This document shows positions 52,504 through 64,000 of a DNA stretch of 64,000 nucleotides, one piece after another. Each line of letters begins with the position of its first letter. Positions within the stretch are counted from its first letter, which is position 1. Location of the stretch: the NCBI GenBank assembly GCA_011799875.1, contig CM022303.1, forward strand, positions 190,947,700 through 191,011,699. Reading direction: 5' to 3'. The notes under the pieces are model-generated. The model was not told the origin of the DNA. It saw only the letters and a list, made by a program, of their open reading frames with translations, and searched no databases. A program made the position numbers and the translations under genes. Origin of the DNA: Thinopyrum elongatum. Taxonomy: Eukaryota > Streptophyta > Magnoliopsida > Poales > Poaceae.

Positions 52504-53998
52504 TTATTTACCATGTTTCCTAGCAATGAAGTCTCTCTTATCATACCTTTTATTCTTAGGTTGTGGGTTATCAAGATCAACAGCAGGTTCTATCTCCACA
52601 TCATTATCATTACTAGGTTGAGCATCAACATGAACATCATCATTAACATTATCACTAGGTTCACATTCATCACCAGATTGTGTCTCAGCATCAGAAATAG
52701 AAATATCATTCAGATTCTCAGGTGTGTCTACAACAGGTTCACTAGAAGCATGCAAAGTCCTATCAGTTTTCTTTTTCTTTTTATTACTAGGACTAGGTGC
52801 ATCAGTATTAATTCTCTGAGAATCTTGCTCAACTCTCCTAGGATGGCCCTCAGGATACAAAGGTTCCTGAGTCATTTTACCACCTCTAGTCATAACTCTA
52901 ACAGCATTATCATTCACCTTATTATTCATCTCATTAAGCAAATCATTTTGTGCCTTAAGAACTTGTTCTAATTGAGTTTTTACCATGGAAGCATGTTTAC
53001 TAATAATTTTGAGATCATTACAGTTCTACACATATAGTCTCCCAAGCAATCAAGCATATAAGCATTTCGTTTCAATTGTCTACTAGCATAAGCATTGAAG
53101 TTTTCTTGTTTAACAATAAAGTTATCAAATTCATCCAAGCATTGACTAGCAGACTTATTATAAGGAATATCACCTTCATCAAATCCATAGAGAAATTTAC
53201 CTTTATTACCTGTGTTGGGTTATCAAGACCATGTATTTCTTCAATGGGTGGTAAATTCTTAACATCTTCAGCTTTAATACCTTTTTCTTTCATAGATTTC
53301 TTTGCCTCTTGCATATCTTCAGGACTGAGAAATAGAATACCTCTTTTCTTTGGAATTGGCTTAGGAGGTGGTTCGGGAAGAGTCCAATCATTATCTTTAC
53401 TCAATATATTATTCAATAGCACTTCAGCTTGCTCAACAGTTCGTTCCCTTAAAACACAACCAGCACAACTATCTAGGTGGTCCCTAGAAGCATCGGTTAG
53501 TCCATTATAAAAGATATCAAGTATTTCATTTTTCTTGAGAGGATGATCAGACAAAGCATTAAGTAATTGGAGAAGCCTCCCCCAAGCTTGTGGGACACTC
53601 TCTTCTTCAATTTGCACAAAGTTAAATATTTCCTGTAAAGCAGCTTGTTTCTTATGGGCAGGCAAATATTTTTTAGAGAAGTAATATATCATATCCTGGG
53701 GACTATGCACACAACCAGGAGCAAGAGAATTAAACCATATCTTAGCATCACCTTTTAATGAGAAAGGAAACAACTTAAGAATATAGTAATAGCGAATTTT
53801 TTCCTCATGAGCAAATAGGGTGGCTATATCATTCAATTTAGTAAGATGTGCCACAATAGTTTCAGATTCATAACCATGGAAAGGATCGGATTCAACCAAA
53901 GTAATTAACTCAGGATCGACAGAGAATTCATAATCCTTATCAGTAACAAAGATAGGTGAAGTAGCAAACTTAGGATCATATTGCATTCTAGCATTCAA
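52504..53998 (-). pseudogene. S4 gag, central and C-terminal parts
   Basis: 53998-53072 encodes the gag domain ('FPFSLKGDAKIWFNSL' conserved), and 52986-52504 the hydrophilic C-terminal part. A frame change near 53200 and a stop near 53030 separate them. The N-terminal part is in the frame 54460-54011 and is disconnected by a stop near 54011. Confidence 0.85.
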
Positions 53999-54010
53999 AG
54001 ATTTTTCTTT

Positions 54011-54460
54011 TCACTTGCATAATAATTTCTTAAGATCATCTCTATCCTTACAATCAAGAAAGTCCCTAGCTACCTCTCCATCCATAACATAACCCTCAGG
54101 TATATCAGGCAATTCATATCTAGGATAGCTAGGTCTAGCAGGTGTTTCAAAGTGTTTAGTTTCAATAATTTCATCAGTTTCAGCATTAACTCTAGCAAGT
54201 TGTTCATCAAGGAATTCACCCAGTGGCACAGTATTATCAAGCAAAGCAGTACTATCATCATAAGCATCATGCATAGCAGAAGTAGCATCATCAATTACTT
54301 GCGACATATCAGAATGAAAAGCAAGTGGTGGTGTCGCAAGCTTACTCAAAACAGAAGGTGAATCAAGTGCAGAGCTAGATGGCAGTTCCATACCTCCCCT
54401 CGTAGTAGAGTAAAAAATCTTGGTTTTGTTATCTTTCAGATTCCTCATAGTGATCAACAG
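54011..54460 (-). pseudogene. S4 gag, N-terminal part
   Basis: Matches the first ~145 codons of S2 gag, including the acidic Asp/Thr/Glu-rich stretch, with a small in-frame loss in that stretch. The open frame extends further right into the 5' LTR, but those codons are not gag. A stop follows 'KKLLCK'. Confidence 0.82.
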
Positions 54461-54497
54461 ATATAAATACCAAGTGACTCGGAGAATAAAGCTTTGC

Positions 54498-54515
54498 TCC
54501 CTGGCAACGGCGCCA
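54498..54515 (-). other. S4 primer binding site (tRNA-Asp type)
   Basis: On the - strand TGGCGCCGTTGCCAGGGA, one base different from S2. Confidence 0.88.
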
Positions 54516-54526
54516 GAAAAAGGTCT

Positions 54527-55897
54527 TGATAACCCACAAGTATAGGGGATCGCAACAGTTTTCGAGGGTAGAGTATTCAACTCAAATTTATTGATTTGAT
54601 ACAAGGGGAGCCAAAGAATATTCTCAAGTATTAGCAGCTGAGTTGTCAATTCAACCACACCTGAAAGACTTAATATCTGCAGCAAAGTATTTAGTAGCAA
54701 AGTAGTATGGAAGTAATGGTAACGGTGGCAAAAGTAACAGTAGCAGTTTTGTAGTGATTGTAACAGTAGCAATGGAAAAGTAATTAGCAAAGATCAATAT
54801 GTGAAAAGCTCATAGGCATCGGACCAGTGATGGATAATTATGTCGGATGGCATTCATCATGCAACAGTTATAACCTAGGGTGACACAGAACTAGCTCCAA
54901 TTCATCAATATAATGTAGGCATGTATTCCGTATATAGTCATACGTGCTTATGGAAAAGAACTTGCATGCCATATTTTGTCCTACCCTCCCGTGGCAGCGG
55001 GGTCCTAATGGAAACTAAGGGATATTAAGGCCTCCTTTTAATAGAGAACCGGACCAAAGCATTAGCACTTAGTGAATACATGAACTCCTCAAACTACGGT
55101 AATCGCCGGAAAGAAGCCCAATTATTGTCACCTTGGAGTATGTGGATCATAACACGTAATAGGTGTCTACAACTTGCAAGATAGGATCAAGAACACAAAT
55201 ATATTCATGAAAACATAATAGGTTCAGATCTGAAATCATGGCACTCGGGCCCTAGTGACAAGCATTAAGCATAGCAAAGTCATAACAACATCAATCTCAG
55301 AACATAGTGGATACTAGGGATCAAACCCTAACAAAACTAACTCAATTACATGATAAATCTCATCCAACCCATCACCGTCCAGCAAGCCTATGATGGAATT
55401 ACTCACTCACGGTGGTGAGCATCATGAAATTGGTGATGGAGGAAGGTTGGTGATGATGGCGACGAATCCCCCTCTCCGGAGCCCCGAACGGACTCCAGAT
55501 CTGCCCTCCCGATGAAGAACAGGAGGTGGCGGTGGCTCCGTATCATAAAACGTGATGAATCCTCCTCTCTGATTTTTTTCTCCCCGAATAGGGTTATATG
55601 GAGTTGGAGTTGAGGTCGGAGGGTCTCCAGGGGGCCCACAAGCCTGCAGGGCGTGCCCCCAGGGCTTGTGGCCTCTGGGTGGCCCCCCTCTGGTTGATTC
55701 TTTCTCCAATATTTTTTATATATTCCAAAATTATTCTCCGGTCAATCCGAGAACTTTTATTTCTGCACAAAAATAACACCATGGCAATTCTGCTAAAAAC
55801 AACGTCAGTCCGGGTTAGTTCCATTCAAATCATGCAAATTAGAGTCCAAAACAAGGGCAAAATAGTTTGGATAAGTAGATACGATGGAGACGTATCA
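54527..55897 (-). repeat. S4 5' LTR
   Basis: 1371 bp, partner of 41691-43076. It is slightly shorter because of a few small gaps, for example near 55740, where about 18 bp present in the other LTR is absent. Confidence 0.93.
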
Positions 55898-55902
55898 CTT
55901 AC

Positions 55903-56596
55903 CAGGCACGCCATTCAACAGAACTGAAGAAGAGCTAGAGTATAAAATTTCCTTGATCCAAGCTAACCATTTAACATCAAAACCTTTGTGCTTCAGGATT
56001 AGCAAGATGGCTTCATGCTCAATGGTATCAAAGGCTTTAGCAAAGTCAAGCTTTAAAATCAAGATAGGCCTCTTGGATTGCTTACACTGATGAATGTACT
56101 CAAAAGCTCACGTGAGACAGTCCTGGATGGATCTCGATCTCAAAAACCCATACTGATTCTTATGAATGCATTTTAGGATGACTCTGTTGGCAAGCAACTT
56201 GGTGAGAAACTTCAGACATGTGTTTGTCAAGGAGATCGGTCAAAAATCCCCCGGACCTTGAGGAGCAAGCATTTTAGGAATGAGGGTAATCAAAGACCCA
56301 TTAATCCCCTCCAGGCTGAGAGTACCAGTTGCAAACTGTTGGATCAAATTCAAGAAATCCTTTTTGAATGATAGGCCAGCATTTCTTAACAAAAAGGCCA
56401 TTAAAACCATCAGGGCCTGGTGCCCTATCAGGTGGAAGCTCCTTCAGAACCTAGTCAATTTTCACCTGAGAGAAAGGCCGTGAAAGATCATGCAGGCCGT
56501 CAACTGGCTCAATCAAGTCAGATAGACAAAAGCCCATCTGGATGCCCTGGGTTTGGCCCATTCTGGTTTTAAAAGAATGCCTGCCATTTGATCATG
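55903..56596 (-). mobile_element. L1: 5' part (5'-truncated, N-terminal RT)
   Basis: On the - strand the conserved LINE RT block 'LDFAKAFDTIEH' is readable near 56030-56065, and 'PDRAPGPDGF' near 56410-56440. Several stops interrupt the frame. The element begins inside or just before the RT domain at 56596, so it was 5'-truncated at insertion. The following sequence 56597-56610 is the target duplication, and S3 gag resumes there. Confidence 0.87.
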
Positions 56597-56610
56597 ATCA
56601 TGATACTACT

Positions 56611-57390
56611 GTTTTGCTTGATAATACTGTGCGACTGGGTGAATTTCTTGATGAACAACTTGCTAGAGCTAAAGATATTGAGAATGCATAAAGTGATGAT
56701 ATTTCTGAAACTAGTGAAATTATTGAAACTGAACACTTTGAAACACCTGCTAGACCTAGCTCTCCTAGATATGAATTGCCTGTTATACCTGAGGGTTATG
56801 TTATGGATGGAGTGGTAGCTAGGGACTTTCTTGCTTGTAAGGATAGAGATGATCTTAAGAAATTACTATGCAAGTGGAAAGAAAAAACTTTGAATGCTAG
56901 AATGCAATATGATCCTAAGTTTGCTACTTCACCTATCTTTGTTACTGATAAGGATTATGAATTCTCTGTCGATCCTGAGTTAATTACTTTGGTTAAATCT
57001 GATCCTTTCCATGGTTATGAATCTGAAACTGTTGTGGCACATCTTACTAAATTAAATGATATAGCCACCCTATTTGCTCATGAGGAAAAAATTCGCTATT
57101 ACTATATTCTTAAGTTGTTTCCTTTCTCATTAAAGGGTGATGCTAGGATATGGTTTAATTCTCTTGCTCCTAGTTGTGTGCGTAGTCCCCAGGATATGAT
57201 ATATTACTTCTTGAAAAATATTTCCCCACTCATAAGAAACAAGCTGCTTTACAGGAAATATTTAACTTTGTGCAAATTGAAGAAGAGAGTCTCCCACAAG
57301 ATGGGGGGAGGCTTCTCCAATTACTTAATTCTTTACCTGATCATCCTCTCAAGAAAAATGAAATACTTGATATCTTTTATAATGGACTAA
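56611..57390 (+). pseudogene. S3 gag, central part
   Basis: Gag resumes after L1. A stop occurs near 56688 (GCATAA where S2 has GCTGAA). The frame from 56776 then contains the gag domain ('FPFSLKGDARIWFNSL') until a 1-bp deletion at about 57213 shifts it. The correct frame continues in the ORF at 57270. Confidence 0.86.
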
Positions 57391-58808
57391 CCGATGCTTC
57401 TAGGGACCACCTAGATAGTTGTGCTGGTTGTGTTTTCAGGGAACGAACTGTTGAACAAGCTGAAGTCTTATTGACTAACATATTGAGTAATGATAATGAT
57501 TGGACTCTTCCTGAACCACCTCCTAAGCCAACTCCGAAGAAGAGAGGTATTCTATTTCTCAGTCTTGAAGATATGCAAGAGGCAAAGAAATCTATGAAAG
57601 AAAAAGGTATTAAAGCTGAAGATGTTAATAATTTACCACCTATTGAAGAAATACATGGTCTTAATACTCCGACACAGGTAGTAGAGGTAAATTCTCTCTA
57701 TAGATTTGATGAAGGTGATATCCCTTATAATAAGTCTGCTAGTCAATGCTTGGATGAATTTGATAACTTTATTGTTAAACGAGAAAACTTCAATGCATAT
57801 GTTAGTAGGCAATTGAAATGTAATGCTTATATGCTTGACTGCTTGGGTGACTATATGTGTAGAACTGTTGATGATCTCAAGATTATTAGTAAACATGCTT
57901 CCATGATAAAAACTCAAGTAGAACAAGTTCTCAAAGCACAAAATGATTTGCTTAATGAAGTGAATAGTAAGAACAATGATCATGCTGTTAGAGTTATGAC
58001 TAGAGGTGGTAAAATGACTCAGGAACCTTTGTATCCAGAGGGCCATCCCAAGATAATTGAACAAGATTCTCAGAGAATTAATACTAATGCACCTAGTCCT
58101 TCAAAAAGGGAAAAGAAAGATGATAGGACTTTGCATGCTTCTAGTGAACCTGTTGTAGACACACATGAGAATCCAAATGATATTTCTATTTCTGATGCTC
58201 AGACACAATCTGGTGATGAACATGAACCTAGTAATAATGATAATGATGATGTTCATGTTGATGCTCAACCTAGTAATGATAATGATGTGGAGATAGAACC
58301 TGCTGTTGATCTTGATAACCCACAACCTAAGAATAAAAGGTATGATAAGAGATACTTCATTGCTAGGAAACATGGTAAAGAAAGAGAGCCGTGGGTTAAA
58401 AAACCCATGCCCTTTCTTCCTAAACCATCCAAGAAAAAGAATGATGAGGATTTTGAGCGCTTTGTTGAAATGCTTAGACCTGTCTTTTTGCGTATGCGTT
58501 TGAATGATATTCTGAAAATGTCTCCTTATGCTAAGTATATGAAAGATATTGTTACAAATAAAAGAAAGATACCGAAAGCTGAAATTTCCACCATGCTTGC
58601 TAATTATACATTTAAAGGTGGAATACCAAAGAAACTAGGAGATCCAGGAATACCTACTATACCATGCTCCATTAAAAGAAACTATGTTAAAACTGCTTTA
58701 TGTGATCTTGGAGCCGGTGTTAGTGTTATGCCTTTCTCTTTATATCGTAGACTTGATTTGAATAAGTTGACACCAACTGAAATCTCTTTGCAAATGGCTG
58801 ATAAATAA
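57270..58808 (+). pseudogene. S3 gag C-terminus and N-part of protease
   Basis: A 512-codon frame joins the gag C-terminal half directly to the protease start ('CDLGAGVSVMPFSLYRRL'), showing that gag and protease are one frame in the family. It ends at a TAA (58806-58808) where S2 has TCA. A ~12-bp deletion near 58855 and a frame change follow, and the end of protease is in the frame 58901-59164. Confidence 0.86.
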
Positions 58809-58900
58809 ACTGCTATACCCTTCGATATTTGTGAGGATGTGCCTGTCGTGGTTGCATTTTAGCGGACTTTGTTATTCTTGATATACCCGAGGATGACAGT

Positions 58901-59164
58901 ATGTCGATCATCCTTGGTAGACCCTTTTTGAATACTGCAGGGGCTGTTATTGATTGCAACAAGGGCAATGCCACTTTTCATGTTAATGGTAATGAGCATA
59001 CCGTAAACTTTTCGAAGAAACAACCTCAAGTGAATAGTATCAACTCTATTGGAAAATTTTCAACAATTACTATTGGAGGTTTTGAATTTCCACTACCTAC
59101 TGTCAAAAAGAAATATGATATTCTTATTGTTGGGGACATGCATATCCCCGTTGAGGTAACCTAG
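58901..59164 (+). pseudogene. S3 protease, C-terminal part
   Basis: 87 codons starting 'MSIILGRPFLNT', equal to the end of the S2 protease frame and finishing at the same stop. Confidence 0.84.
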
Positions 59165-59423
59165 TGTTATACGAAGATTCTCCGGTTTCATGTCATTCGA
59201 AAGAATTTTGTTAACGAGACTTGATTAACCTTGTTGATGGATTCCTTTTGATGGGCATGAGATGGATGAATTTAGTAAACACAACTCTCTGTAGCCACTT
59301 TTTACTTTCTGTTATTTAGAATAAATAAAGCAAAAATACTGTTATTTCTCTATTTTCTGAATTATCCATGCAATAAAAAATGTTCAGAAAATAAAAATTC
59401 TCCAAATGCCCTGAAAATTATCC

Positions 59424-59813
59424 GTGCACCAGTGGGCCACAAGCCCACAGGGCACACCCACCCCCCTGGGCATGCCTACAGGGCTTGTGGGTCCCACGTG
59501 GGTCCCCCTCACTTATGCCAGCACCCATCCACTTCGTCTTCCTCCAGAAAAAATCCCACCATTGCTCAAACCCGTGTTCTGGCTCATTTTGCTGCCGTTT
59601 TCAATCACCTTGCTTGGGACTCCATTTCCAAAACTGTTTTGGGGGATTGTTCTTCGGTATGTGACTCCTCCAATGGTCCAATTAGTTTTTGTTCTAGTGC
59701 TTTATATATTGCAAATTTTTGCTGCTGTGGTGACCTTGTTCTTGAGCTTGCATGTCAAATTTATATGGTTTAAAGTAGTTTTGTTGCATGATATAGCCTC
59801 TAGACACTTGTAG
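59424..59813 (+). CDS. S3 spacer hydrophobic ORF
   Basis: Same frame, length (129 codons) and stop as 34487-34876. An overlapping frame at 59432-59773 is also open here. See the S2 entry for interpretation. Confidence 0.3.
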   Translation: MHQWATSPQGTPTPLGMPTGLVGPTWVPLTYASTHPLRLPPEKIPPLLKPVFWLILLPFSITLLGTPFPKLFWGIVLRYVTPPMVQLVFVLVLYILQIFAAVVTLFLSLHVKFIWFKVVLLHDIASRHL

Positions 59814-59901
59814 GAGTAGTTGCTATCAATCTTGTTGAGTTTTGTTCACTTTTATTTTGAGTCACTAAAAATATCAGAAATTTTCAGAGAAAAGAAAAGA
59901 A

Positions 59902-60910
59902 ATGATGAAGAGATGGTTAAGGGGTTCTTCAAGCCGGAATTCAAACGAAAATTAAAATGAGGAGAAGAAGAAGCCCAAGTACAACCTTCCGTGTGCGGCG
60001 GAGGTTCGGCCATGTGAATGGCCAAGCAATGTGTTCTTGAGGGAGGCTGGAATTTATGATGAATTCTATTACTTGGCGGAGAATGCCGGCATCACTGACT
60101 TCCTCCAAGATAAGTTCGACCAATACCTCCTGCTCACTAATACCTTTGTGCAGAACTTTCGTTTCTATCCTAGGAAATCACCACCCACGGTAGAATTTCA
60201 TTTGTATGATGAGCCTAAGGTGATGACATTATATGATTTTTGCGATGTTTGCAAATTACCTTATGAGGGCAGTGTCAGTGAACCACGTCCTAGAGACGTG
60301 GAGGACATTATTGCTAAAACATACTGTGGGGGAAGAGAGAGGGGTGTCGGAAGTGAGAGTGGCTAGCTTACATTTTCCTGTTTTACGCTATTATTCATTA
60401 TTTGCTGGGAGATGTTTGATTGGTCGTGGGGAGAGTGGAGGACTCAGTGTTCCTGGCCTTGCCATTTTGCGCCATGCTTTATATACTGATAGAACTTTCA
60501 GTTTGGGCGCTATGGTTGCTCGACGGTTAAACACAAACCGCTCGAAGGATCCTATTTTTGGAGGTATCTATGCCTCCCGACTTGCTAGACGTTTTGAGAT
60601 ACCCATTAGGCATGATGATGAGGAGGAGGTGCTACTACCCACTAAATATTTGAACTATGCTAGCATGGTAGCACACGATTTTATTAAGAAATACGATAAC
60701 AAACGACTCCTCTACAACTTAGTATTTAGTCAGGGTACTTGTGAGACTATTGCTCTGCCTGCACCTTCTTTGTTTGATATTTATTCAGGCAGGTACACTA
60801 TTATGCTCGAGCACATCTACAGATTTTGGGGTCTTTCACAACCCCCAACACCTGAGCCAGCACCAGTTCCTGATCTGTATCAGGAGCCAGTTTATCAGTG
60901 GGAGCCATAG
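59902..60910 (+). pseudogene. S3 ORF2 (frameshifted)
   Basis: The ATG pair at about 59902 is followed by an early TAA (in 'aaattaaaatg', where S2 has GAA). The main body is open at 60031-60366 and 60233-60910, with a 1-bp insertion near 60320 shifting the frame. The C-terminal half is open to 'YQEPVYQWEP' and stops at 60910. It retains CGA and CAG at three sites where S2 has stops. Confidence 0.8.
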
Positions 60911-61005
60911 GAGCTCACCAACCAGTGGAACCCCCAGGACCCTCCGGAGTATCGAGGAGAGGATTATTTCGAGCCGTGGCCCTAGACCAACTTAGGCCAA
61001 AAGCC

Positions 61006-61020
61006 TAAGCTTGGGGGAGT
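61006..61020 (+). other. S3 internal polypurine-tract copy
   Basis: TAAGCTTGGGGGAGT, identical to the tract at 63077-63091 before the 3' LTR. Confidence 0.85.
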
Positions 61021-63076
61021 ACGTATTTCTCACCGACATTACATTCATGTTCACGCACTCATTCCGGTTGTCGGTGTTCATACTTTTTCATTGTATTATC
61101 CATGTTAGTTTATTTTTCTTGCTTTCTTCTTGTTTGTTTGAAAAACTTTGAGAAAATCCAAAAAAAAAAGTTCTCGCTTCTTTTTAGTTTTTCTTTCTAG
61201 TTTATTTAGTAGTAGTATTAAAAGAAAACCCAAAAAGATTTCTCGTTCTTCTTTTGTTTGTTGGGAGCTTTCCCGTGTAAATAGTTTTCTCGTTTTTGTT
61301 TTACTTTCTTCAGAAAAACAAAAACTCCAAAAATATTTCAGTGTGTTTCTTTGAAATTCTTTTCCTTTTCTTTGGGTCGTAAGGAGAAGACCACGATGAA
61401 AATATTGAGTGGCTCTCATATGCATTATTGTTGATCTAAACAAGAGCCCATATTACCTTGTCTTCTCCTTTGAATAAATGTTTGCAGATTCCAGCTTAGT
61501 CCAATGCACGTGCACTCTTATTATTACTCACATCGTTCGGTCGTGCAAGTGAAAGGCAATAATGACGAGATATGATGAAATGATTGAGATGGAGAAAAGC
61601 TGGTACGAACTCGACGTATTTTGTTTTTGTAAATATGATTAGCTCATCGTTCTTGATTCAGCCTATTATGAATGAAACATGTTTGCAATGACAATTAGAG
61701 ATTATAGTTACTCATGCCATGCTTAATTAGCTAGGAGTCGATAATGGTTTGTCTTGTGTGCCAACATGCATTTTAAAATGGTTGTGATGTAGTATGATAG
61801 GATGGTATCCTCCTTTGAATGATTTAAGTGGCTTGACTTGGCACATGCTCACGCATGTAGTTGAATCAAAAACAACATAGCCTCCATGATATTTATGTTC
61901 ATGGTGATTTATATCCTACTCATACCTACACTCAATGTTGATTAATCTCAATGCATGTTTATGACCGTTGTCGCTCTCTAGTTGGTCGCTCCTCAATCCT
62001 TTGCTAGCCTTCACTTGTACTAAGCGAGAATACTGCTTGTGCATCCACTTCCTTAAACCCAAAGTTGTTCCATATGAGTCCACTATACCTACCTATATGC
62101 GGTATTTACCAGCTATTCCAAGTAAATTTGCATGTGCCAAACTCTAAACCTTCAAATAATAATCTGCTTTGTATGCCCGAATCGCTCATGTAGTGACTGG
62201 GGGCTGTCAGTAACTTCCATGCTAGGTGGGTTATTCTCACGATGAGTGTTTATTCACTTGTCATTCACGAGAAAGTGGCTGGTAATCGGGATGCCCAGTT
62301 CCATGCTCGAAATCAAATCAAAATATAATCATAAAACAAAACTCCCCCAGGACTGTTGTTGGTATGGACGGTACTCGTGGATGCGGCTAGCCGTGAGTGT
62401 GATTGTTAGTGGAGGGGGAGTAAAAACTTTACCATTCTGTTTGGGAACCACCTATAATGTATCTAGCATGGAAGATAGTGAGATCTCTTGGTTGTTATGT
62501 TGACAATGAAAGCATACCACTCAAAATTATATTTATCTCTGTTTTAAAGCTCCGAGCTCTAGCACCTCTGTAAGTCCCTGCTTCCCTCTGCGAAGGGCCT
62601 ATCTATTTACGTTTACTGTTGAGTCATCATCTTCTTATAAAAAGCACCAGCTGGAGAGCACCACTGTCATTGTATGCTTTGTTATTAATTGATGTTGAGT
62701 ATGACTGTGACTGGATCTCTTTTTTCATTAATTACAATGTCTGGTCAGTCCTAGATCTTCAGGGGTGCTCTGCATTTATGTTTTGCGGTCTCAGAAAGGG
62801 CTAGCGAGATACCATTTTGTCATATTGTACCATGATTGTTTTGAAAAAAGTGTTGTCATCCAAGATTTATTATTATTGCTCGCTAGTTGATTATGCCATT
62901 GATATGAGTAAATGTGAGACCTAAATGTTATTGTGAATATGGTTAGTTCATAATCTTTGCTGAAAACCTGGACACTGGCTAGATATTTGCAACAACAAGA
63001 TCAAATAGAGTTTGTAAAAGTTTTTCTTTGTCACTTTGAGTTTGTCAACTGAATTGCTTGAGGACAAGCAATGGGT
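61021..63076 (+). other. S3 3' untranslated region
   Basis: Non-coding region closely matching S2 36083-38145. No gene recognised. Confidence 0.75.
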
Positions 63077-63091
63077 TAAGCTTGGGGGAGT
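63077..63091 (+). other. S3 terminal polypurine tract
   Basis: TAAGCTTGGGGGAGT abuts the LTR that starts at 63092. Confidence 0.9.
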
Positions 63092-64000
63092 TGATACGTC
63101 TCCATCGTATCTACTTTTCCAAACTCTTTTGCCCTTGTTTTGGACTCTAATTTGCATGATTTGAATGGAACTAACCCGGACTGACGTTGTTTTCAGTAGA
63201 ATTGCCATGGTGTTATTTTTGTGCAGAAATAAAAGTTCTCGGATTGACCTGAAAATTTACGGAGAATATTTTTGGAATATATCAAAAATACTGGCGCAAG
63301 AATTAACCAGAGGGGGTCAACCCAGAGGCCACAAGCCTGGGGGGCGCCCCCTCCTGGGGCGCGCCTAGAGGGCTTGTGACCCCCCTGGACCTCCTCCGAC
63401 CTCAACTCCAACTTTATATAACCCTATTTGGGGAGAAAAAAATCAGAGAGAAGGATTCATCGCGTTTTACGATACAGAGCCGCCACCACCTCCTGTTCTT
63501 CATCGGGAGGGCAGATCTGGAGTTCGTTCGGGGCTCCGGAGAGGGGGATTCGTCGCCATCATCATCACCAACCTTTCTCCATCACCAATTTCTTGATGCT
63601 CACTGCCGGGAGTGAGTAATTCCATTGTAGGCTTGCTGGACGGTGATGGGTTGGATGAGATTTATCATGTAATCGAGTTAGTTTTGTTAGGGTTTGATCC
63701 CTAGTATCCACTATGTTCTGAGATTGATGTTGCTATGACTTTGCTATGCTTAATGCTTGTCACTAGGGCCCGAGTGCCATGATTCCAGATCTGAACCTAT
63801 TATGTTTTCATGAATATATGTGTGTTCTTGATCCTATCTTGCAAGTTGTAGACACCTATTACGAGTTATGATCCACATACCCCAAGGTGACAATAATTGG
63901 GATACTTTCCGGTGATTACCGTAGTTTGAGGAGTTCATGTATTCACTAAGTGCTAATGCTTTGGTCCAGTTCTCTATTAAAAGGAGGCCTTAATATCCCT
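63092..64000 (+). repeat. S3 3' LTR (runs off the window)
   Basis: The first 909 bp of the third LTR of the tandem, starting TGATACGTC, with a GC-rich inverted repeat at about 63330-63375 and a TATA box near 63414-63421. Its end and the target duplication lie outside the window. Confidence 0.92.

Larger units (their letters stand above)
41691..55897 (-). mobile_element. S4: Sabrina-like Gypsy element, complete ends, - strand
   Basis: LTRs at 41691-43076 (3') and 54527-55897 (5'). The 5-bp target duplication CTTAC occurs at 41686-41690 and 55898-55902, inside L1's RT. Internal order on the - strand: PBS, gag, protease, spacer ORFs, ORF2, internal polypurine copy, 3' UTR, polypurine tract. ORF2 is interrupted by W, and about 280 bp of ORF2 is missing at the W left junction. 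Gag has frame breaks near 54010. Confidence 0.94.
29963..64000 (+). mobile_element. S2/S3: tandem Sabrina-like Gypsy element
   Basis: Order is LTR (29963-31361), internal S2 (31362-38160), LTR (38161-39561), internal S3 (39562-63091, interrupted by L1, S4 and W), then LTR (63092 to beyond 64000). The middle LTR serves both units. The left flank word is CGTAT (29958-29962), and its partner would be outside the window. Such tandems arise by unequal recombination between LTRs of sister copies or by aberrant replication. Confidence 0.85.

Overview
The window looks like nuclear DNA of a grass, most likely a Triticeae (wheat, goat-grass or barley group). The grounds are two intact plant genes with grass-like GC-rich first exons, a Stowaway MITE with the CTCCCTCCGTTCC terminus, a BARE/Angela-type Copia element, and several Athila-lineage Gypsy elements resembling the Triticeae family I remember as Sabrina. 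Family names are from memory and were not checked against a database. No rRNA gene, tRNA gene, CRISPR array, phage or bacterial feature was seen.

Genic third (1-19.5 kb). Two genes appear intact. A seven-exon + strand gene (6968-12050) encodes a 572-residue EF-hand Na+/Ca2+ exchanger-like (NCL-type) membrane protein. A single-exon - strand gene (15063-16202) encodes a 379-residue mTERF-family protein, probably organellar. Around them are small mobile elements: an 843-bp retroposon with a perfect 19-bp target duplication (1254-2096), a MITE hairpin and a tiny poly(A) insertion in intron 1 of the exchanger, a truncated LINE (12493-12716), a Mutator-like MITE (13692-13850) and a Stowaway MITE (14238-14395). 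A pair of related ~330-bp segments (333-690 and 12483-13060) flanks the exchanger gene. The first copy shows the empty site of the LINE found in the second. From 16.37 to 19.5 kb there are degenerate GC-rich DNA-transposon-like blocks.

Repeat two-thirds (19.5-64 kb). This is one nest of insertions, readable from target duplications and LTR ends. S1 (Sabrina-like, +, starts 19498) was hit in its 5' LTR by Copia C1 (20148-28652, -, TSD GTTAT) and in its gag by Copia C2 (starts 29669, +, TSD candidate ACTAC). C2's LTR was hit by a Sabrina-like tandem, S2/S3 (29963 to beyond 64000, +; LTR-internal-LTR-internal-LTR). S3's gag was hit by a 5'-truncated LINE L1 (39841-41690 plus 55903-56596, -). L1 was hit by S4 (Sabrina-like, 41691-55897, -, TSD CTTAC). 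S4's ORF2 holds another non-autonomous Gypsy element W (about 45613-50517, -), which lost its 3' LTR with part of S4. That is six levels of nesting.

Biology of the repeats. The three readable Sabrina-like copies share gag, an aspartic protease domain, a ~0.75-kb spacer with small overlapping ORFs, an ORF2 of unknown function and a ~2.1-kb 3' untranslated region. None has reverse transcriptase, RNase H or integrase, so the family is presumably mobilised in trans. Their PBS matches tRNA-Asp. A 15-nt copy of the terminal polypurine tract sits just after ORF2 in every copy. All the copies are mutated. I see no defence, secretion or biosynthetic system. The most unusual signals are the duplicated polypurine tracts, the GC-rich palindromes upstream of LTR TATA boxes, and the nesting itself.
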